Positions 11,313 to 23,054 of a stretch of DNA of 64,000 nucleotides are shown piece after piece. This DNA is from Triops longicaudatus (taxonomy: Eukaryota; Arthropoda; Branchiopoda; Notostraca; Triopsidae): assembly GCA_022885665.1 (NCBI GenBank), contig JAGQDJ010000635.1, positions 1 to 64,000 of the forward strand, read 5' to 3'. Under the pieces are notes generated by a model that made no database searches, was not told where the DNA came from, and saw only the letters and a program-made list of their open reading frames with translations. Position 1 is the first letter of the stretch, and each line of letters starts with the position of its first letter. Position numbers and translations under genes: made by a program.

Positions 11313-12770
11313 CTAAAATTAAATTTTTTAAGTCATTTCTATGCATAATGGAATTTTGTTACAAAGAACCCTTTTGAAGATACAGTGAAGCCTAAAAACT
11401 TCGACAGATAGCAGGGTTATCTTCACGGTCTCTGATGGGCAAATTTGCGAGCGGGATTTTAGAAAAATTGATTATTTTTCCTGAAGTTTCTTGACAAGAA
11501 TGTTACCACACAAAACGATCACAACAGATAATAATTTCTCATAAAATGGTTAATTATAATGAAGAATTTTTGTATTCGAGATCAACTTACCTTGAAAAGC
11601 TTTCCTTTGCAGAGGCACTGTATTCACGCTATTTTTTTTAAATTTATTTAAAATTTTATTACTAAAATGTTGGGCACTTAAGCGGAGCTCACGTCTCCGT
11701 CGTAGACGGAAACAAAGTGACATTACGAAGTTTCCAAGCTACGGTTTTACATAAGAGAAAAAACCTTGAAGAGCATGGAGAGAACGAGGAAATATATCAC
11801 ATCTCTATGGCAATGGGCAGTAAAGGCTTTATGCTGCGTCAGCGTTACACGAATGGTAAAAGGAGGGAAGCCCTATAGTAGGGTGAAAGCGCTTTATTCT
11901 CTTCAAAAACATTCCGTTCCGCAGCATGATGCATTCAAGGACATCCTAGCACTAAGTCAAGACTAAACTTTTAATGGAAGTGTTAAGCGGACGTTGCACC
12001 TGAACCACGCTGTTCAAATACAAATGTTTAATAATGCACTTAACCTTTGGATTTGTCTTACTATTTCCAGAAGCAAGGACACCACGCGAAAACAGAAATT
12101 TTCTGTTTTCACAAAATGTTAATTTGCTTTTCCTCACTGAGGTTTTGGTTTTAGTTACAATTAAAATCTAGATTTGCAGAGGCAGGGAAGGTAGAATTTT
12201 TACTAGAAATGGTTTTCATTTTCCTTGAGGCGTTGGAGTGTTTGTAAGCATTAAAATGCTAGTTGTTTATGAGTTACAATTCTTGTAAAAACTGTCCCGC
12301 ACCCAAATTGTCCCTCTATCACATGGACGAAACGTCAGCTAGCTGCGGCTTTCATTCAAGCGATTGTTCCTTCCAAGTTGCCGTTACAAGGAAAAACAAC
12401 AAGGTATTACTGGCAGTAGGTAAAAACATAAAGGACATTGAATATTTACAGTAAAAAACTATTTTTTATAAACAAAAACATACGTAGGCTTGCGGCCTTA
12501 ATAGAATTGTATGAGCGAAGTGATTTTTTCATGAGTTTAAGTAATCTTTGTACCAGTTGAAGCTTATCTTTGAAAGATTTTCTTTGTATTCTTTTCAAAC
12601 AACCAAGAAAATTTTCAAAATAAGGTCACTAACAATCTTATCTTGAACTGTGTTGAGCGGTACGGGTGGTCATTATAACATTGATAGTCTTTATCTATGT
12701 TTGTAGAGACAATGAGTCAGGGAAGCCTCGATTTTGAAATTCCTCAGAGTTTCGTTTTCTTAACAACTTT
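11313..12770. other. Spacer upstream of UGT-1
   Basis: Contains the likely noncoding leader of UGT-1 near 11690-11760 (see the palindrome entry). Small ORFs at 11766-11966 and 12263-12454 have no recognisable domains. No other gene supported. Confidence 0.5.
11696..11710 (-). promoter_or_regulatory. 15-bp palindrome in UGT-1 leader region
   Basis: Perfect inverted repeat TCCGTC-GTA-GACGGA about 390 bp upstream of the UGT-1 ATG. It sits in a short block conserved upstream of UGT-4, where the arms read CCCGTC-GTA-GACGGG, i.e. both members of the outer pair have changed together. CGCTTAAG follows in both copies on the minus strand. It could be a dimeric transcription-factor site or an RNA hairpin in the noncoding 5' exon. 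Confidence 0.5.
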
Positions 12771-14710
12771 CTAAAGCTTTTTCTTCGTATCTAATTTTGA
12801 TGGACTTTTAACCTTCACAGAAAGACTATTCTTCAATTTCCGGATAAGGAAAACCAGAGTTGCGATTAATACAAGTGCTTCTGCTGCTACGAACAATATT
12901 ATATCAATCATATAAAGCTGAAAAATGTTGAGATCCCGAGCTGCGGAACGAAGATGTGCTGCTCCTTGGTGTCGAATTACGTACTCAGTCCAGTAAACAG
13001 CTCGCTGAACTGGAGTTTCGGGCTGGTCTTTCAAGTACTTTGACAAACGCTTCACTGTTGAAGAATACCTGCACGAAGCGGAAAAAATTACGTATATTTT
13101 CCTATGTACATCGAATAACTTACGAGGAGTCGTTGACGACTTTTTGAATTGCTTCATAAATCACTTCTTCACTCAAATTTTCCCACGTCAGGTGTATGGC
13201 ATATCCATCCTTCGCAGCTTTAGCTGTATAGAGAATCATTCAATACTACCAGGACAAAACTGACAGTCTGCTTTGAAAATTACCCATATTGATAGTTTGA
13301 TCTCCGAACACTGGTAAGCCAATCAGCGGACATCCATGGTACACGCTCTCTTGGGTGCTAAGTAGACCACCGTGAGTAATAAAAGCCTTAATTTTATCGT
13401 GTCCTGAAAGTTTTATACACGCAAAAAAAATAAAATAAAATAAAAAACAAAAAAAAAAAAAATATAAAAAAACATTAAATGCTCCCAAGTTTTGCCAATT
13501 TTCGTACTAACCCAGGAGATCTTGTTGAGGAAGCCATTTAACCAACCGGACGTTGTCACTAAGCCCGTCAATTTGCTTATCCGTTTCCCATTTCCAAATA
13601 ACTTTTTGTGGAATACGGCTAAATGCTTGAACAAACATGTTTCGGTGATGTAGAGGTATTTCAGACCCACGTAAGACCGATCCAAAACTGATAATAATGA
13701 ACCCGTGGTCACCAGAACCGCTTATAAAATCTTCCAAGTCCTAACGAGTGAAAATAAATAATAATAATTATAAAAAAAGTAAAAATAAAATAAATTAATA
13801 AGGAAATAAATAAATATAAAATAAATATTAAAATCGATACATGGAAAAATAAATGAAGATTTGTGGAAAACGTTACTTGAGGTAAAGGCTTTGGAGGCTT
13901 GCAGTGCATGCCTCCAACTTCAATAACTGCAGGAGTGGATGGAAACTGGTACGTAATACTGGGATGCGTGTTGGTGAGTACAAAACTCACGTTCTGCTCG
14001 ATTTCTCGAATATCAGCGGCGTTAGGTAGGTGTTTCTTAGCGAAATTATTCCAATACGGCATTAGTACGAATTTCCGGTAATAAATGTTCAACAGATTTT
14101 GCCAAACGTTGTCTAAGCGTTCAACGAAGCTCATGTGGCTGGTGTATGTTCCCTGTATTTCCGGTACAAAGCTAAAAGCGTTCGGTGCTCCAATAGCTTC
14201 CATGATCCAAGACGGAGGTGAGCATGTAGAAACGTAAATGAAAGGAGCTTGTAGGTGATGGACAATTGGTAACATGCACTCATTAAAGAGGGCGTCAACC
14301 AGTATGACATCGTATTTCTTGCTTTGGTCTTTTAAAAGTTCTTGAAATTCAGGGTTGGTGTAAACGACCTCGCAAAACGGGGTTGCCATTCCTAGCATCA
14401 TTTTCCAAAATCCGATCACGGATACATCCATTTTCTGGAAAGGGGGATGGGCTTTGTTGTAAAACTCAACGGCTCGCGGATCAACGATTTCAAGCACTCC
14501 AGGCTTGCTAGAATCCGCCGGGGGACGATGGGGGCTTACTATGGTGACTTCGTGTCCGCGTCTAGCGAGTTCTTCAACCATGGGAGTGAACACAGCTTTG
14601 TGGCTTTTGGAAGCAAACGCCAGGAGAGCTAAAATGTTTGCACCAGACACCACCTGAATAGATGCTGTTAGCAAACATAGCGTTGCTACTGATAACCATT
14701 TTCGGGGCAT
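12771..14710 (-). CDS. UDP-glycosyltransferase 2 (GT1 family)
   Basis: Paralog of UGT-1. Exons 14710-13877, 13740-13512, 13403-13284, 13223-13124, 13068-12771 give 526 residues. The start was set at the ATG directly after TTTTTCAG. The reading frame also runs upstream to a farther start, but that would be intronic and lacks a signal peptide. Signal peptide (WLSVATLCLLTASIQVVSG), catalytic His in LALLAFASKSHK, Asp in KYDVILVDALFNECMLP. Donor-binding core VKWLPQQDLLGHDKIKAF then THGGLLSTQESVYHGCPL and GDQTINMA. The C-terminal helix (IDIILFVAAEALVLIATLVF) is followed by a lysine-rich tail ending DTKKKL. Lies 1.5 kb upstream of UGT-1 in the same orientation, a tandem duplicate. The third intron is almost pure A/T. 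Confidence 0.95.
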
Positions 14711-15955
14711 CTGAAAAATAATGCAAGAATGATTAGATTTCAATGCAGTGTGAGAATAAATAACAGGTAAGACCCTGTTAGCTGCTCAGGAACAAGTAAA
14801 ATAATTCGTATTTTATAGGGGCAAACAGTAGAACGCTATAAAAGGAATACGCATTCAATGGAAGTTCAACCTTGGATTCTGTTCGACAACATTCTTCGCA
14901 AGCTTTTGTGCCCTGTCCTTTTTCCGAGCGAATTTTTACGCGAATCCCCGTATTTCGTTAAAAGTAACGTAGACTTCAACTAGTTCTCATACATTCCATG
15001 TGGTCGTGGTTTTAGTCAGTGGTTCAACCAAAAGTTTTAAACACTATTGACGCACAGGCGCATGCGGTGTTCTACTACATTGCGGCAGGGATAATAAGGT
15101 TACATAGTATCTGTTTTTTCCTTAAAGAACCTTGTGCTTGTCTAAAGAACAAGTTAGCAAAATTTCTTTGCCTTTGAAAGGGAATTCGATTGCATGGGCA
15201 CGTACGTTCTCCTTGCTTTTCGTTTCTAATTTTTACATTCTTTAGCAATTAAACATTTAAATCGGTTTTACTCAAAACTCGCGAAGCTGGAATTTTATGA
15301 CTCGTCACATTTTGTAGTTCTAAGCGTACTAGTCAAATCAGCGTTAAAACGGGAAAGGTCTTGTTGACAAATAATCATAGCTTTTTTCACGAATATTTTT
15401 CACGAATATAGCACGTATGCACTTGCAGTAATATATCGTAAAACGAAAAAGCGATTTACCTTTAGGCATGGAAGGGTATCCACACAAAGGAACTATGATG
15501 ACTTTGGAGTTAAGTTCCACAGCACATTAGCACTGTGAATAATTCATCCGCTCTTTGCGCGCCCCAAGGACGTTATAAGATAAAACAACTTTAGATGGCT
15601 AGATAAGTCTTTCCTGCTTCAAAAAACGAGACTGTAGGCGTTTTCACAACTGAAAGGATGTCTCGGGTAGTACTTGTTACATTTAATTAACAAACGTTTT
15701 TTAAGCGCAATTTTTACGATGAACAGTCAAATTTACACAGAAATACGCAAAGTTGTCCACAGTTGGAGAAGAATTATTTTATTTTTCTAGTCATAAGATG
15801 CTTGACAGAAAAAAAGTAGATCTAATCTATTGCTCTATGGGTATCCCTCAAAGATAAGTAGAAGTGCAACTAATAATGACTTCACAAATTGTGTTGGCAG
15901 GATAGAGATAAGATGTCAAGAACCGTAACTTCACAATCGTATTAGCATTAATATT
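14711..15955. other. Spacer between UGT-2 and the ionotropic receptor
   Basis: No ORF with recognisable content. A TATA-like CTATAAAAGG at about 14835-14844 points in the + direction, away from UGT-2, with no + strand gene after it. Probably the UGT-2 promoter and leader plus the IR 3' flank. Confidence 0.45.
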
Positions 15956-18897
15956 TCACGAAAATTTCTCAAACATCTTTTTCAATAAAATTTCAAATAG
16001 AAAACTGAAAACCGCAAATCCTATGCCGATTAAAGAGAGAATGTACGGACTCCAGAGGTCAGCTAGTTTCAAGCGAGAACTGGAAGGGGCAACTACCAAC
16101 ATGTCCACACAAGGACTATACTCCAACAACTTTTTGCTGATTTGCTTGAAAATTCCCACTTCAACGACTCGTGCTCGCCTATGTTTTAAAACGCACAAAT
16201 TCGTTAAAAAGATTGTTTCTCGAGCGGGATTCATACTTACGCGTTATACAAGAAATGCCAGTAAGGACTGGCCTTCGGCACGCCGTAACTTGCTGGTATG
16301 GTGAAGAAATTAAAACGTACCAGCGATGCTCTGCAGAAGCCATGTTTCCGATAATCCAGAGCCAAGGATCCGTACACGTTAGGCAAAGCATCTACATAAA
16401 CTCGTGACCCTTTCGTAGCCACTTCTTCGACTGCTGCTTCGGAATCTTTGACATAATCTTCGGGATGGTGCCGGGACCGTTCAGCTATAATTGCAATATC
16501 TCCGGTAGCGTTTGGATTCTAAAGTTGATTTTTTGGTGAGTTTTTAAAACAAAGACTTATTTTTAACATGGTTTTCTCATAAACCTAAAATCTGCTTACC
16601 GTAAAGATAGGATTGAGTGAGCTGTTGTTGAAATAAACCATACGGATGTTACTAGATTGTGCTATCTCCTCCAAGCTCTTAACTAGTGGCTTCAAGCGTG
16701 GAATGCTTAGGTAGCCGGTCAAAACTGACGTGTATAAATTGATGCCTACTAAAGCGAATATGCACCAGGCACCCATCACAAGTCGGCTAGGAGCGTGGTT
16801 AATTGCAACATCACCTCCTTAAATAATAAAATAGATAGATCTGGTGAGTAAACTTGCGCAACGAGGAAGAAATGTTCGAAAAGTGTATAGATCGGCGCAT
16901 GGCGTCATGAGGGCGCTAGCTGCGCATTGGAAGCTTGGTAAACAATCGAGTTAAATTCTACGCTTTCGCTCAGGCAAAGTAGCAGTGAACAACAGTGTTT
17001 ATTCCTGGACTTAAGTCAACGTTAATTTTTTTTTTAGAAATAGGAGGCAGCACATTCATGTCATTACAGGTCGCAAATTTAAGTTAATAACGGCACAAAT
17101 ACGAACTTTGATACACATTTGAGCTTTACCTTGATTGAGAAGTACACGAAGGTAGTTAAATATGTAATGTAAGCAAGATTTTCTGTCTGAACGAGTTTGC
17201 TTAGCTCTTACGTAATCGGTAAATTCCGCGAAAACTCCCAGTAAAATTAAGGATCCAATAATGCATATCCATACCTTAGAAAATAAGGCAAATTTTGCTG
17301 TTTGCAAAATATTAAATGTTGAATTTTTATATATTTATAGGAAGTATGAAATTATTTGAATATTAATACGGTATTACTTTGTAGTGATATGGCTGTGAGC
17401 TAGCTAACCAGCTTCTTTCGACGTCAGGTGGAGGAATGGTGAAAGCGAAAGTATTGTCATAGCCCGCGAAAATCCAGTCTATGATCTCGTACCTTTCTTG
17501 CAAAAAGCTTGTAGCATAACCCATTAAATCTATTTGCTTGTAAAGGAAAGTAATGGTATCATTTTTTATTTTTAAATATTTTTTATTATTTTTTTACTTT
17601 GTTTGTAATCAATCCTAGCAAACCATTCCATGATCCGTTGCTTGTTTTCGTACCAACTTTGTGATCCTCAGGAAGAACAAGGACGAAGCTGCGAATATTA
17701 TTTTTTATACAAATTTATGAAGGGTTACGAAAACATTGAAATAATGTATGATTTAATAGAAGAAACTTACGTGTAATTTAATGCTCGTGCAACAGATTCC
17801 ATATGCTCGGACAATACTCCCGTAAATTTGAGACTTTTTGGATCTTCCATGTTTCCATAAATCCAAGACAGGGAATTCTGAACACATTACTATTTCTATT
17901 ATAATTTAATTTTATAACGGTTTTACGTTTAAAACACCAAGCCGAAGTGTGCGTCCGTTAAGGATATTACGTCGGTACTTCTCTTGGTACGCATCAACAA
18001 CGTGAGTGGCAATACGCGAGTGAAATGGACATTTCGGGCTTTTTACAGTGACACCAAACTGTGTTTGTAATGGAGAATGTAGACGCGATAATTCTTTGTG
18101 AATCTGTTCAACCCACTTTTCCAACGCATAGAAAAAACAGGGCCAATCTACCTGAAAGACAAATTCCAAATTGTGTCATTCGAGGCGCTTTAGTACATCC
18201 TAATGCAAACCAGCTGCGAAGTACAACTGGAAAATTTGAACCAACTTCATTATCATTGCATTTGTCAGCGTTACAAGTTTAAAATCAAGCATTACTTTAG
18301 CTGAAAGCAAGTTAAGCATTCATTTGAAAAAATAGTTTACTTTAAGCCAAGTAATAAGTAATCTGTCCGGTTCGTGGCAATACTCCGTGTCGATCGGAAG
18401 AATCGGTACGCTCGGAAACATTTTTTTCGCCACTGCTTGCAACATTTCGCTTCGTCCGCACCGAGCCAACGTAATTAGTCCAATTAGTTTTCTTTGACCA
18501 CCGGTACGAAATTTTTTAACTATTTGAATTATAATAGAATTAGTTTAAAAAAAAAAAATCAGGACATTACGAGAGAGCAATGATGTCGTCTCAGTTAGCT
18601 GGAAATTTGGTATTCGATGTCTCAATTCCCTTAAAACCATATTAAGTCTTTGGGGCCATTCCATTGCTGGCTCAAATTGTCCGTCTGATCCGTCGTGCAA
18701 AAGTACTGGGAATTTTTAGTGTTAATTGAAAGAAATTCATTAAATATATTTATTGAAATAATTAAATCTAAACTGAAATACATTTATTAAATTATTAAAG
18801 ATATTTATTTGAAGCCTTGAAATAATTTACCTATCTCCGCTGCGTGAGTTAAAAGCCTGGATGTTGTCAACCAAAAAAGAGCAACCGAGACCTTCAT
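15956..18897 (-). CDS. Ionotropic receptor (divergent iGluR family, IR)
   Basis: Ligand-gated cation channel subunit of the chemosensory IR class. Eleven exons join in frame: 18897-18831, 18705-18571, 18519-18341, 18151-17927, 17877-17771, 17688-17598, 17536-17378, 17274-17130, 16817-16600, 16518-16241, 16178-15956; 608 residues. Short signal peptide, then a small extracellular N-terminus unlike a full iGluR amino-terminal domain. S1 lobe (EDHKVGTKTSNGSWNGLLG; PPPDVERSWLASSQPY), M1 (VWICIIGSLILLGVFAEF), pore segment, M3 (ALVGINLYTSVLTGYLS in the place of SYTANLTAFL), S2 (AIIAERSRHHPEDYVKDSEA; PYWHFLYN), and M4 (YILSLIGIGFAVFSFLFEI). The M3 SYTANLA-type gating motif is strongly altered, typical of tuning IRs rather than glutamate receptors. 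Ligand unknown. Confidence 0.9.
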
Positions 18898-19962
18898 TTT
18901 CAGAGAGTTGAAATGTACTGAAACGAGGAGCAGTTCGACTGCAGTTTTATAAGCGCAACTCAAAATTGTTACAGTGAACAAGGGCTTAAACTCGTTGAAA
19001 TCACTACAAGGTTATTTGTCACTCTTGTTTGCTTGCTGAAAGTCTTTTTGGAGAGGTAAGAAGTTTGAAACTGTTCGGTTAGTCGTGAATAAATTTCTAT
19101 GAAATAATTACGATTTGAGGGTTATGACAGTAGAATGAAACGCAAGTATGACTTGCGTCCCTAAACTTCTTGAAGACTTTTGCGTGTTAGTTGATCCAAA
19201 GTTGAGCGAACGTCAATTTCCAGTTGTTATGTTCATAGTTGCGAAGTTTTGAAAGTTAGGGTGAATTGGAAGAACCCCTTTGGAAGATCCCCTCTTCAGT
19301 ACTAAGTTTGGCAAAGAAGAGTAATACCGTGTCATTTCCAGCTAACCTTTTCACGAGAAACGAGATTTGAAAAGCTCCCTTCTTCGCCCTCCGTTTTTGA
19401 CAATCAAATGTCTTTGCCCCACAAAATGAACATGGATTGTAGCATTGTAGGGTTTCCGGAACCGCGTGCTAAATTGATAGATTGTTAAACTTTTGTTCTT
19501 CCAGATCATAAAATGTGACCTATTTTAGTAATTAAGCGGCCTCTGACAGTATACGGAAGCGTTTTCGATTATACGGCGTTCACACAAAGGAGGTAATTGT
19601 GACATTAATGAATTACAGAATTTAAAGTGACTAACCTCATAATGCGTTAGGTTAGGCTACGTTCACAGTCAACAGTGAACTCAAATCTAAGCTAAATTAC
19701 ATTCATTGTTACGGTATCAACTACGCTAATGGTACCGGTTTGCCTTCACAACGGAGAAATTCATTGTAACCGAAAGATGTTTACGGCTAAACATCGCGTG
19801 TGACATAGTGCAGCAGTGTCATGTTCTTATTTCTGTTTTGGTTTACGAAAAGAAGTTGAAAGGCGTTTAGGGACAAACATCACAAATAACGAAGTACTGT
19901 AGTGTCATGTTCTTAAATGTGTTTTGGTTACTTTCAAATATTATTGTTGCATTAGGAGTACG
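18898..19962. other. Spacer upstream of the IR and the zinc-finger gene
   Basis: Divergent promoter region between a minus-strand IR and a plus-strand small gene. A repeated motif of the form GTGT(GA)CATAGTGCAGCAGTGTCATGTTCTTA occurs near 19798-19832 and, diverged, near 19895-19925, each followed by TGTTTTGGTT. No ORF or TATA supported. Confidence 0.4.
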
Positions 19963-20309
19963 ATGCGACGCTACAAGTGTTCTTTATGTAAAAAGAGTTT
20001 CACACGGAAACAGAAACTTGTTCGACACAGAAGACGCAGACATCGTTCATCGGATCCTGAACACGACTCCAACAGGTATCGAGTAAACAGTTAAATGTTG
20101 TACGAAATTCATGAATGTTGTTTAGTCTTAAGGTCAAGTCGTGGGCTGAAATCAAGTCGGATGTCATAAAACAATGCATTGCTACGGCGCTTAAAATTCC
20201 GATATTCTTCGTTATTAAAATCCCGGCGTACTACATAATCAAATGGGTTGGAAAACTAGTTGGCATCCCTACTTCATTGACGGACAAACTCGTTAACGGA
20301 AATCTGTGA
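19963..20309 (+). CDS. Small protein: one C2H2 zinc finger plus hydrophobic tail
   Basis: Two exons (19963-20075, 20126-20309) separated by a 50-bp GT-AG intron encode 98 residues; I do not recognise the family. The N-terminus has one canonical C2H2 finger, CSLCKKSFTRKQKLVRH followed by RRRRH (C-x2-C-x12-H-x4-H), with a very basic helix and linker (RRRRHRSSD). The second exon encodes an amphipathic to hydrophobic half: SWAEIKSDVIKQC, then ALKIPIFFVIKIPAYYIIKW, then GKLVGIPTSLTDKLV. A single finger is usually too little for specific DNA binding, and the tail could sit in a membrane. AATAAA at 20363-20368 lies 54 nt past the stop. The joined frame, splice sites and poly(A) signal make it a credible gene; its function is unknown. 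Confidence 0.65.
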
Positions 20310-20362
20310 TACAAATAGCTTACCGAGCCTAAAAATCTCAACAAGCTTGAAAGAACACATGC

Positions 20363-20368
20363 AATAAA
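20363..20368 (+). terminator. Poly(A) signal AATAAA for the zinc-finger gene
   Basis: Canonical hexamer in CATGCAATAAATGGAAGG, 54 nt downstream of the stop codon. Confidence 0.6.
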
Positions 20369-20666
20369 TGGAAGGAAAATTTAATAATAGTATCATGTGT
20401 TTTATTGATTGATAGTACCTCACGCTTTTTCACGAATCTTCTTTTGCTTTGTTTTAAACTTAAACTGTGCCTGGAAACGCAGATACCGTTTCATAGTTTT
20501 CCCCACAAATTATTCATCATTTTTAGATGCCAGCTTCGTATGTACATTTGATTCACAATTAACTTCATAATACATTAAAATACTAACACCTTTTACAGTA
20601 TTAGTCGAATTATCGAAGACATTTCAATACTTCGACCTCCCCTGCTATGTTCATTCCCATGGCATT

Positions 20667-20727
20667 TCAATTCAAGCTTCATTTAGGCGCTGTCGCGACG
20701 ACAGCGCCTCCATGAAGCTTGAATTGA
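20667..20727. repeat. Near-perfect 28-30-bp hairpin
   Basis: TTCAATTCAAGCTTCATTTA then GGCGCTGTCG is followed, after 2-3 bases, by its reverse complement with two mismatches (CGACAGCGCCTCCATGAAGC then TTGAATTGAA). Outside the stem, TTTCAATACTTC on the left (about 20624-20635) and GAAGTATTGAAA on the right (20726-20737) repeat the symmetry. Sits between the zinc-finger gene and the UGT-3 3' end. Confidence 0.75.
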
Positions 20728-20883
20728 AGTATTGAAACGTCAGTGTTTTGGAGGACTGTTTCTCACGCAAAAATTACAATAAATTGATACTTAGACTGAA
20801 ATCTTCCTTATCGAAGCTTTATTTAAGCCAAATTATATTAGTGTACAAGTATGATTTAAAATTATTGTTTTATTTCGTGGCAG

Positions 20884-20969
20884 GCAATGTATTTTCTTTG
20901 TTAACTGACCTTCGTAACCTCTCAATCGAATCCAGTCATTTTCAAAAATATCTCCAAAACTACTACAAG
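20884..20969 (+). other. Possible orphan exon, product unknown
   Basis: An 86-nt open segment is flanked by TTTCGTGGCAG on the left and AAG|GTAAGTGC on the right, both good splice sites. One frame stays open and reads NVFSLLTDLRNLSIESSHF then QKYLQNYYK. No partner exon was found: the next sequence downstream is the minus-strand UGT-3 tail. It could be a missed + strand gene, an exon relic, or chance. Confidence 0.25.
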
Positions 20970-21049
20970 GTAAGTGCGGAAGCTTTTATTACCACTACAA
21001 AATGTGCCAGCTTCCTTTCATTTATCATATGCTCCGCGACGAAGGATTC

Positions 21050-23054
21050 TTATTGCGATTTCACCTTCGTTTTGCCCGCGCGTTGAGAATAAAATCTTTT
21101 GTAAACAATCCAGAGGAAAAAGACCACCAAGATGGTCAGCGCTTGAACGGAAGTTAAAACAACAAAGATAATATCAACCATATAAACCTGGATCATGCTA
21201 AGATCCCGGGCTGGTGATCGCAAATGTTCAGCTCCTTGGTGACGAATCACATACTCGATCCAGTAAATGGCTCTTTGAAGTGGACTCTCTGGCTGATCCT
21301 TCAAGAACTTGGATAGTCTTTTTACCTTTGCAGAGTAACTGCACAAAACAGATCGCATTAAAGTTTGATTTCGGTACTCACGATAACTTACGAAGAATCG
21401 TTAACGACTTTCTGGATTGCGTCATAGATTCGTTCTTCACTTAGATTATTCCATGTCAAATGAACGGCGTAGCCGTCTTTTGCAGCTTTCACTGTATAGT
21501 AATATAGAAATTATTATGTATAATCAGACTGTGAAATTTCATCATTGAGTTCCGTTTGGTTTTTAATTTTTGATTCATTTATGTTTACCTAAGTTCAACG
21601 CTTGGTCTCCGAACACTGGCAATCCAATTAACGGACATCCATGGTACACACTTTCTTGTGTACTGAGTAACCCACCGTGGGTAATAAATGCTCTGATTTT
21701 CTCGTGACCTGCCAATTGTTAATGTTTAAATTATCAATAATTTTTAAAGTTATTTTATGAATTTTTAAATAATTTAATTAATATCAATCTACGTATTAAA
21801 TTAATTAATTAAATTAAATATAGTGAAATAAGTTAATGTAAATATATTGTAATAAGTTATCATACATATATTAAAAATGATATAATAAATTTATTAGAAA
21901 CGATTACTTACTCATTAATTTAAAATTAATTTATGCATTTTTGACTAACCGAGAAGATCTTGCTGTGGAAGCCATTTCACCAATCGTACGTTGTCGCTCA
22001 GCCCCTCAATTTTCTGATCAGTTTCCCATTTCCAGATCACTCTTTGGGGTATACGGCTAAACGCCTTAACAAACATATCCCGTGCATGTGCTGGTATGTC
22101 CACTCCGCGTAACACGGAACCGAAACTTATGATAATGAAACCATGTTCACCGGAACCGGTAATAAAATCTTCCAAATCCTTCGAAAATAATTAGTCACGC
22201 AATATTGACATTTAAACAGCTTTTACTTGGGGTAACGGCTTAGGAGGCTTGCAATGCATGGCTCCTACTTCAACCATGGACGGGTTGGAAGGAAACTGGT
22301 ACGTGATGCTTGGATGCGTATTAGCGAGGACAAAAGTGACATTGTTTTCGATTTCGCGAATATCTGGCGTATTTGGCAAGAATTTGCGTACAAAATCGTT
22401 CCAGTAAGGCATCAGGACATACTTGCGGTAATAAATATGCAACAGAGAATCCCCTAAGTTGTTTAAACGCTCCCAGAAATTCATGCTGCTTGTGTACGTG
22501 CCCAGCAATCCGGGTACGTAGCTAAACGCGCTCGGTGCCCCGATCGACTCCAAAGTCCAGGGAGCTGGCAAACAAGGGCTGAGATAGATTAAAGGAGCCT
22601 GGAAGTGATGAGCTAGTGGCAGCATGCATTCGTTAAACAGCGCATCTATGATAACTAAGTCGTATTTTTTGTTTTTATCCGCTAGGAGTTTGATGAATTC
22701 GGGGTCGTTGTACGTTATGTTACACGGTACTGTGGTCATAAATTTCACCTTGTTCCAGAATTCGATGGCACTTTGATGTCCTGCATTGAACGGTGGTGAA
22801 GGGTGGTTCTTAATGAAATCAACCGCTTTGGCGGGTACCAATTCTCTTACTCCATCTTTCAAAGCTCCGTGTCCTCCGTGTGGGTTAACAAAAGTCACTT
22901 CGTGGCCACGTTTACCTAATTCTTGCACTATAGGTATAAATACGTTTTTGTGGCTCCTGGAGCCGAAGGCCATCAGAGCTAAGATGTTAGCTCCTTGGGT
23001 TAAATGTAATGTAGAAAAAAAGGCAGCCAAAGGCAGCAACGTAATGTATCGCAT
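21050..23054 (-). CDS. UDP-glycosyltransferase 3 (GT1 family)
   Basis: Exons 23054-22227, 22178-21950, 21708-21589, 21491-21392, 21338-21050 give 521 residues. Signal peptide (YITLLPLAAFFSTLHLTQG) then ANILALMAFGSRSHK with the catalytic His; KYDLVIIDALFNECMLP has the Asp. Donor site VKWLPQQDLLGHEKIRAF, then THGGLLSTQESVYHGCP and GDQALNL. The C-terminal helix (VDIIFVVLTSVQALTILVVF) is followed by a basic tail ending GKTKVKSQ. It is the most diverged of the four in the acceptor-binding half (FVNPHGGHGALKDGV in place of the ISPH/VSPH loop), which suggests a different acceptor range. The start ATG again follows an acceptor (CTCCTAAG|ATG). Internal exon lengths of 229, 120 and 100 nt match the paralogs. 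Confidence 0.95.

Noticed and set aside
14835..14844. TATA-like CTATAAAAGG pointing +
   Set aside because: No + strand transcript or ORF follows before the IR 3' end; wrong direction for UGT-2.
20748..21086. 112-codon + ORF ending inside the UGT-3 last exon
   Set aside because: Contains a plausible 86-nt exon (listed separately), but the whole ORF has no start context and overlaps UGT-3 coding antisense.
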